A stretch of 64,000 bases of DNA. Source: Larix kaempferi. Its lineage: Eukaryota > Streptophyta > Pinopsida > Pinales > Pinaceae. This document shows positions 56,845-64,000 of this stretch, piece after piece. How positions within the stretch are numbered: the first letter of the stretch is position 1; the number at the start of each line of letters is the position of its first letter. The stretch covers positions 30,312,001 to 30,376,000 of the forward strand of contig BSBM01000372.1 of the NCBI GenBank assembly GCA_027924585.1. The letters are read 5' to 3'. Position numbers and translations under genes: made by a program. The notes under the pieces are model-generated. The model was not told where the DNA came from. It saw only the letters and a list, made by a program, of their open reading frames with translations, and searched no databases.

Positions 56845-57490
56845 TACTCCCCCCTTCAAGGAACTTCATCTCAAAGTCATCATTATTAGTTTCCTAGTCC
56901 CATTACTTATGCTTCCTCTCTTACACACCCTCGCCCTTAGAATTCATACCATCTGCCACCTCTGTAATCCTCCATGACAATAATATGTATGTTCTCACTT
57001 TCAATAGAATAGGCCCTCTACTGCAACATGTCCACAGATCATACAACTGGAATCGAAAGTTCAATGGGAAGTTTTTGTGGCTTAGTCACCCTTCCAACTT
57101 TTGGTAAATCTGTAGCCTCATCGGATTTAACCAAAATCTGGTCCTCATTAGTATAAGTTGGCGTTTGGTTATAGGTACACCAACCCTGACATTAGGATTA
57201 TTGTACCCTTGGCATATTGAAAGGTTCTCCTTTAATCCCTCCCTATGCACCATTAAGGAACTAACCCTAGGTATCGAAATTCCTTCTTCATATGCCTCCC
57301 CCTGGTGAAAATACCTCAAGCTATGGAATTTTGGTAATTGTATAAAGGGAAAAGAACCATTGGTTTAGTATTGATGAGTGAGTTGGTCCCAACCCATTTT
57401 GTTACTTGCACCATTCTCCCTCATGGTTATGGGCTCCTAGGAAATCCTAGAATGAACCGAACTTGATAGCCCCGGAGTGGAATACTTGAA

Positions 57491-57954
57491 ACAAAAATTC
57501 CATCACAACATTTAGTCAATCATTGATTATCATGTAACATCATCAACATCTTGAAATACCAAGAATATGTAGGTCATTATCACATACCATCACCGTCATA
57601 CCATATAATTTATCTAATATGTAAAAAAAGGCACATGTAATTGTCGCATTCCATCAACTTATACCATGAAACCATCATGAAATAGACCACGGGATATCAA
57701 TAAAATTGTCGCCATTACGAAACAAAAACCCACATGCAGTCACTACAAATTGTCAATCACATCATGAAACCACTGTGGAACAAGACAACATGCAATACCG
57801 CATTTCCTTTAGAATGGAATTGTCATGAAATAAGAATCCACATGCAATACTGCATGACATCAAATCATACCATGAAATCATCATGAAACATAATCCCATA
57901 ATACCACCCAACATTATTTAATTAACCATAAATACTATAAATTTGCATGTAAAT
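57491..57954. other. Unassigned AT-rich stretch
   Basis: After the point where array unit 3 stops matching. Contains loosely repeated ACCATGAAA-CATCATGAAA and CCACATGCA words but no frame or domain. Ends in the target site TAAAT of gypsy E. Confidence 0.4.
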
Positions 57955-58498
57955 TGATCCACATCGCAGTTGGCATTATTGTTGGATGCTGACTTCGACA
58001 CATCTGCGACAAGTCATCAACGTCGACACAACTTCGACAAGTTCCAACTTCGACATGGCTACCAACGCTTCACGACTTCGACATGTTTCGCGACCTCACA
58101 ATTTCGTTACATCGACATGCAACGTTGATCTACGACTTGCGACTATCGAACTTCGACAGACTATATCTTTGTCTTCCAGTCGACTGTAATGGTTGAACTG
58201 TCGAACCATTCTAACTTATTTGTAACTGAATGTAACGGGAAACCACCCAAGCATCTCATCACTCTCTATATAAGCATGTATAATATTGTAACCTACATCA
58301 ATCAATGAATCGATGATCTCATACCCAGTAATAGAATATCAGTTCGCATTCCTGCATATTATCTGTGTATTATTGTGCTTTGTTTGAGTAGTGTATTCCT
58401 GCTTTGCGCATTCTGTTTCTTAAGATTCTTCCCTAACAGAGCCGACTCGTTTATTCGAACTGTTGTCCCCCTCGTTCTTCCTGGCCACGTGCAGATCA
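57955..58498 (+). repeat. Gypsy E 5' LTR
   Basis: TGATCCACATCGCAGTTGG to ACGTGCAGATCA. The first 220 bases are packed with TTCGACA-like words. TATA-like TATATAAG is at about 58267. Confidence 0.92.
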
Positions 58499-58625
58499 TT
58501 GGTATCAGAGCACTCATCTTTGTTCATGCTTAAGTTTGCGTAGACACTTCCAGCGAAGTTACCGACTTATGCATGTTCAAACATGCTCGCAATCCCAGCA
58601 ATCCAAGCAGATGCTACCTCCAGAA

Positions 58626-59290
58626 ATGGCATAAGAAACAGATGATAGACATGCAACCGACGAGACAACACAACTTATTGAGCAAGCACTGAATCGACAA
58701 TGAACTGAAATTTTCTCCCAGTTCAATGAAATTCTCACACGATTTGCTTCGAAATCCGGAGGATTTTCGACGAGAACTCACTCCAATAAAATCATCCCCT
58801 TCAAAGTGAAAATGAATTTGGACATACCGAATCTTGAAGGAAATATTGACGCAGAATCCGTCGACAATTGGGTGCAACAATTGGAATCCTATTACTCTGT
58901 GAATCAATTATCTAAAGCTGAAAAGATCACCATTGCATCCTTATAGATGTCAACATATGTGCACTGCTGGTGGGAGAACCTCTCAACAAAGATGGAAAAA
59001 CACGGAGACCCCATCGACACATGGGATAAATTCGTCGAACACATCCGAAAGGAATTTTACCCGCCCAAATACCTCGGGAAACAGTATAAGAAGTTGCAGT
59101 AGCTAAGGCAATGGAAAGACCAATTAGTACATAGTTACACTGACAAGTTCTATCGACTCATGGCTAGACTTGGTGTCCAAGAAGAAGAAAATTTGCTTGT
59201 TCTGAAGTACATCAACGGATTGTCCCATGATATTCAGCAAGAGATGGAATTTATGAAGGTCATTATGCTTGCGGATGCATTCACTATGCC
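58626..59290 (+). pseudogene. Gypsy E gag
   Basis: ATG 58626, then HATDETTQLIEQALNRQ, MNLDIPNLEGNIDAESVDNW, WDKFVEHIRKEFYPPKYLGK and LARLGVQEEENLLVLKYING, as in gypsy D. Stops include TAA near the start, one after LNRQ, one at about 58945 and one at about 59099 (TAG where D has CAG). A single base is lost in GCATTCACTATG (D: GCATTCCACTACG), which moves the rest of gag into the pol frame. Confidence 0.82.
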
Positions 59291-62200
59291 AATGAACTTG
59301 AAACCAAGCAGAAATGGAAAGGACGCTTTGCAACAAAGCCGACATCAGGACGACCACCTGACGAGAATACATCAGCTGACTTCGACAAGTCAAAATCTCT
59401 CAGTCGACTTCCCCAAAGCCAGATCATGGCAAAAATCCTTTTTTAGAAAAGGGAACGTAGCAAACAACCGTCGACTGGAAAATGGTGCGATTACCACCAC
59501 TCATCTTGGCATGATACATCTGAATGCAAAGCTCGGAAGACATTTTTGGTGAAAGTGTCGACATCCGACGCGTTCGACAAGATGGTGGAAGAATCTGATC
59601 TAGACGCAATGACCCTTTTGAAATCGACATCGACCACTCCAGCATCCTCGACTATCATCGACGAGGAGGAACTAGAGCGCCTGTTCCATACACAGATATG
59701 GGTCCAGCACAACCCATTACATCTGATTGTGGATAACGGTAGCCAGAAGAACTTCATTTCTGAATATATTGTGAAGAAACTAGGTCTTGTCACCACTCCG
59801 CATCCTCAGCCTTACAACATCGATTGGATGAAGGATGGACAGGAACTACGGATCACCCGACAATGCAAACTCTCCTACTTCATAAATCCTTTTGAAGATG
59901 AAGTACTCTGCAACATAGCACCACTCTCCGTAGCCGATGCCCTATTTGGGAAACCTTACCTATGGGATCGCCATGGAAGTTACCAGTCACGACCGCAAAA
60001 GGTGATTGTCAGAATCTGGAATCGATGGTACAGTATTCCAGAGCGACCACCTACACCAACGGTTTCAATGATATCTGCTAAATAGACAAAGAAGCTCATC
60101 AATCATGCTCAGAAGTTCGCGTTAATTATGATCAAACCGCAACATTCTAGGAAGAATGCAGCGATGAGTCGACTTACCGACCAAAGCAGCTCCCGACAGA
60201 AGCAATTGATCGACAATGTTCTCGAAGAGTATCAGATTTTATTCCAAGAGTCGGACGGAGTACCTCGACATTGCCAGGTAAAACACTCCATTGAAATTGC
60301 TCTTGGTTCTTCTTTTCCTAATGCGTCTGTTTACAGAAGATCCATTCTCGAAAATGAAGAGATTCGCAGAAAAATCCAAGAATTGATCAAGAAAGGTCAT
60401 ATCCAACCCAACTCCTCTCCTTGTGGAAGTCCAGTCGTCCTCGTTTCAAAGAAAGATGAGACTTGGCGCATATGCATTGACTACAGGGAACTCAACAAAA
60501 TTTCGGTAAAGAATCACTACCCTTTGCCATGGATAGACGAGCTCATCGACTGTCTGAAAGGTGCTAAATTCTTTACTAAGCTCGACCTCAAATCGGGATA
60601 TCATCAAATTCCAATCGAGCCATTAGATGTGTGGAAAACTTCTTTCAAGACCAAGGAAGGATTGTTTGAATGGTTAGTCATGCCTTTCAACTTAACCAAT
60701 GCACCTGCGACCTTCATGCGATACATGGAAAACATTTTGCAACCTTTCATCGGCAAATGGGTCATTTTCTATCTTGATGACATATTGATTTTCAGTCGAT
60801 CATGGGAAGAACATGTCAGACAGCTTCGACAAGTCCTTGACACTCTCCAACAACATCGACTCTACTTGAACATGGATAAGTGTACCTTTGCGATGAACAA
60901 TATCAAATATTTGGGGTATGTAATTGACTCTGCAGGAATTCACATCGATCCAAACAAAGTACAGATCCTCAAAGATTGGTCCATTCCTCAAAGCATTCAA
61001 GAACTAAGAATTTTTCTTGGTTTGGCAAATTTCTATCGACGATTCATACTCGGCTTCAGTCACATAGCCTGGCCCTTGAATCAGTTGATGAAGAGAAATG
61101 GAAAATCTCTCTTCAAATGGACATCGACACAACAAGAAGCTTTTGAACAACTCAAACACAAGCTCTGCACTACACCAGTACTTGTGTTACCTGATTTGCA
61201 TCAACCCTTTGAGATTGATATGGACACATTGGATTATGCCTTGGGTGTAGTGATCACTTAGTCTAGTCACCCAGTCGCTTTTCATTCCAAAAACTTTAAC
61301 GACACAGTTAGAAGATATTCGATGTACGAAAAATAACTGTACGCCATTGTGCAAGCTCTCAAGCAATGGAGGCATTACATCCTTGGAAAGGAAACGGTCA
61401 TCCTCACTGACCATAAGCCTCTACAGTTCGCTCCAACCTAGTCAAAACTACAAACAACTTCACAACTGAAGTGGATTAATTCCCTACAACAATTCTAGTT
61501 GGTGATTAAGTATTGGAAAGGTAAAGCTAACGCCGCCGCCGATTGTCTAAGCAGACCGCCCATTACTCTCCTCTTTACAATGATGAGTATGCAGGGATAT
61601 GACACCACTACTTGACCTCAATTGTACCAGGAAGAAATCAACTTTTCACCAGTCTACCGACAGCTTCAGACTGACAAGTCGTCAACTGCCGACTATTTCT
61701 TGAAAGAAACCTTGCTATACAAGCTTAGACAACTTTGTGTACCAACCGATGAGCATCGAAAACAACTCTTTTGGGACACGCATTACAGCAAGACCGCAGG
61801 ACACTTTGGAGTAGCAAATACACTTTCTATTCTGCAGAAGTATTTCTTTTGGCCTACACTTAAATCTAACGTCAACAAGTAAATTCGATCATGCGTGGTT
61901 TGTTCCATTGCTAAACCGCCTAATCGACGACAGGGATTGTACACACCTCTGTTAGTTCCTAGTCGACCATGGGAATCTATTTCTATGGACTACTTAACAG
62001 GATATCCTACTACCAAAAATCAGCACGATGCGATCTTAGTAGTAGTCGACAGATTTTCCAAGATGGCCATTCTCATACCATGCAAGAAGACCATGCAGCG
62101 CAGCAGACTGCTCTGCTCTTCTTCACACATGTTTGGAAACACTTTGGTTTACCCACAACCATTACTTCTGACTAAGATGCCAGATTCGTCAACATCTTTT

Positions 62201-63010
62201 GGAAGACTCTCCGGCAATAGCTGGACACACAACTCGCATTGTCGACAACTTTCCATCCTCAGACCGACGGACAGACGGAAGTTGTGAATTGCTTGGTAGT
62301 ACAACTGCTTCGCATGTACAACCACAAGCATCGACACACATGGGATGAAAGTATTCGATACATATAACACAGTTACAATCATGCTCAGCACAACTCTACA
62401 AGAAAGATTCCATTTGAGATCTGTTACGGATTTCATCCCTCAGCGCCCATCGACTTGATCAGCTCCTCGACACAGTCGAACTCCAACACCGACTACATCC
62501 AGCGAGAAGTTGATAAATCCTTGAATTTTCAAGATCAAATCTCCAACATCCAAAAGCAAGCACGGGAAATTTTGCATCGAGCAAATGAGAAAGCTAAGGC
62601 CCGACACGACAAACATCATATTCCTCACTCATTCCAAATTGGGGATAAGGTCTGGTTACATCTCAAGAAGGAGCGCTTAACTGGTCCATTCAAGAATATC
62701 AAACCTTTGCGATATGGTCCGTACAATAGTCTTCGACAAATTAGCTAAAATGCTTTCCAGCTTGACATTCTTGCATGCCTGGGTCTGCATCCAGTATTCA
62801 ATGTGGATCTACTTCGACCATACCATGCACCACTGTTGGAACATAACAACTTACCGAAAGTAGAACCCAAAGACATCCATCCAGATGTTCAAGAGCCTCT
62901 TCCTTGCGACACCATTGTGGGATGATGAGTATGCTATACAAGGAACACAATTCCCTTGTTTCAGGTTGCTAAAGCCAGACAGATCCCAGCACAAGGAAAG
63001 AGGTACTCTG
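59291..63010 (+). pseudogene. Gypsy E gag end, protease, RT, RNase H, integrase, chromodomain-like tail
   Basis: The gag finger WCDYHHSSWHDTSEC (C-H-H-C) is intact at about 59483. Protease reads LIVDNGSQKNFI (D-N-G). RT (about 60310-60900) has LDLKSGYHQIP and an intact [21 protein letters not shown] has Gly replaced by Asn. RNase H reads DMDTLDYALGVV, with weak conservation. TAA at 61334 is shared with D. The integrase zinc part is near 61780-61910, the core has MDYLTGYP and HPQTDGQTEVVN; the frame shifts at about 62090. Tail: KVWLHLKKERLTGPF, HPVFNVDLLRPYH, then a chromodomain-like end. Not functional. Confidence 0.87.
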
Positions 63011-63086
63011 ATACTGAATTGACCGACAAGTTTCCTCACCTTCACGAGCAAACAATGGGGACCATTGTTTCTTAAGGAAGGATGTC

Positions 63087-63609
63087 TTATCCACATCGCA
63101 GTTGGCATTATTTTTGGATGCTGAATTCGACACATCTACGACAATTCATCGACATCGACATAACTTCGACAAGGTCCGACTTCGAAATGGCTACGAAAAT
63201 TCCGCGACTTTGACATGTTCCGCGACCTCACAATTTCACGACATCGACATGCAGCGTTGATCTGTGACTTGCGACTGCCGAACTTCGACAGACTGTCTCT
63301 CTGTCTTCCATTCGACTGTAATGGTTGAACTGTCGAACCGTTCTAAATTCTTTGTAACTGGATGTAACGAGAAAGCACCCAAGCGTCTCAGCACTCTCTA
63401 TATAAGCATGTATAATATTGTAACATACATCAATCAATGAATCGATGATCTCATACCCAATAATAAAAGATCAGTTCGCATTCCTGCATATTATCCGAGT
63501 AGTGTATTCCTGCTTTGCGCATTCTGTTTCTTAAGCTTCCTCCATAACAGAGCCAACTCATTCAGTCGAACTATTGTCCCCCTCGTGCTTCCTATCCACG
63601 TGTGGATCA
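63087..63609 (+). repeat. Gypsy E 3' LTR
   Basis: Starts TTATCCACATCGCAGTTGG after AAGGAAGGATG and ends CACGTGTGGATCA. About 21 bases shorter than the 5' copy. TATA-like TATATAAG in the middle (about 63400). Confidence 0.9.
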
Positions 63610-63614
63610 TAAAT

Positions 63615-64000
63615 CTACATGTTATCAATCTTCAATTATTATGGAATAATTCTACACAAATACCACATACTAAATTAAGCACATCAAATACTAAAATTGT
63701 AAATTAAGCACATCAAATAGTAATCATGTTTGCCACCTTAGACACCATATAAAACTCTAAAACTATATGCAATCCCTAATCATTACTATGATTATTGACT
63801 CCATTTATGGTGGAGCATGTTGTATGCTGATAACTCATGCTAACAAGACATAATATAGATCATGAGGAAACACGAACCAGATGAAAGTGGTACATGAACA
63901 ATGCTACCATGAGAACATGACATTATCATACACCAACTAAATCCTATCCCATAGTTTCTACTTTTATAGCAAGACGATTGATGGTTCTATACATAAGTAA
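63615..64000. other. Sequence right of gypsy E; no gene seen
   Basis: AT-rich, probably the continuation of the 57491-57954 host sequence across gypsy E. Contains a short direct repeat (TAAATTAAGCACATCAAATA twice, about 63674 and 63702). No frame of note. Confidence 0.4.

Larger units (their letters stand above)
45553..57490 (-). mobile_element. Element K: tandem LTR-internal array (about 2.4 units), split by chromovirus J
   Basis: A 2,450-bp unit repeats: 45585-47106 plus 53193-54120, 54121-56573, and a partial copy 56574-57490. Within each unit a block of about 749 bp (45567-45847 partial, 53641-54389, 56095-56844) starts on the minus strand with TGTAACACCCC after a purine tract (AAGGGGGGAGTA) and ends GGGTTTTACA. 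TGTAACACCC and the inverted end TGTAAAACCC match at 9 of 10 bases, as LTR ends do. Internal segments are about 1,706 bp in both full units. Order LTR-I-LTR-I-LTR-I fits unequal recombination between LTRs. No standard primer site follows the LTR. Confidence 0.72.
57955..63609 (+). mobile_element. Gypsy E: Ty3/gypsy LTR retrotransposon, sister of D
   Basis: 5' LTR 57955-58498, 3' LTR 63087-63609, ends TGATCC...GGATCA, target duplication TAAAT (57950-57954 and 63610-63614). Primer site TGGTATCAGAGCA at 58500-58512. Same gene order and high similarity to gypsy D, but without the RT duplication. Broken by one 1-base deletion in gag (about 59270), a frameshift in integrase (about 62090) and many in-frame stops. 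Confidence 0.93.

Noticed and set aside
10514-58512. tRNA genes at TGGTATCAGAGC sites
   Set aside because: These are primer-binding sites next to LTR ends; no tRNA cloverleaf surrounds them.

Overview
This window is plant nuclear DNA made almost entirely of transposable elements inserted into one another. I see no convincing host gene, no tRNA or rRNA gene and no organellar tract. The evidence for a plant is copia and gypsy polyproteins with plant-type motifs, LTRs followed by initiator-methionine tRNA primer sites (TGGTATCAGAGC), a chromodomain integrase, and an L1-like LINE with a zf-RVT domain and RNase H. The gene-empty layout, old deletion-ridden copies and heavy nesting suit a large-genome seed plant, possibly a conifer. 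That last step is inference; nothing here fixes the species.

Layout. 1-1245: tail and 3' LTR of an element that continues off the left edge. 2290-3240, 8940-9964 and 39275-40863: three minus-strand pieces of what looks like one LINE, in the order endonuclease, RT start, RT end, zf-RVT, RNase H, separated by two large blocks. 4245-7925: a minus-strand reading frame of about 1,230 codons with no recognised family, kept in one frame but cut by six stops. 9965-26216: a Ty1/copia element (Copia-A) that carries a 1-kb DNA transposon in its gag-protease region (12331-13357) and an 8.7-kb non-autonomous gag/protease LTR element (G, 14791-23527) in its RT. 26217-39274: a minus-strand, non-coding LTR element (C) that hosts a deleted copia (B, 27645-30945) and a gypsy element (D, 32971-39165). 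41209-45552: a minus-strand relative of Copia-A (H) with a 39-bp minisatellite. 45553-57490: a tandem LTR-internal-LTR-internal-LTR array (K) whose internal part resembles a LINE ORF1 (DUF4283-like) domain and which hosts the youngest element, chromovirus J (47107-53187). 57955-63609: gypsy element E, a sister of D.

How the parts relate. Target-site duplications and restored reading frames give the nesting order: DNA transposon and G inside A; B and D inside C; J inside K. Approximate hand-counted LTR divergence agrees within each nest: J under 1%, G about 3%, A about 5%, B about 6%, D about 10%, C about 15%. Most frames are broken by stops that a single C-to-T (or opposite-strand G-to-A) change explains, which points to decay of methylated DNA. 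J is nearly intact: one frame from gag to chromodomain with only two such stops.
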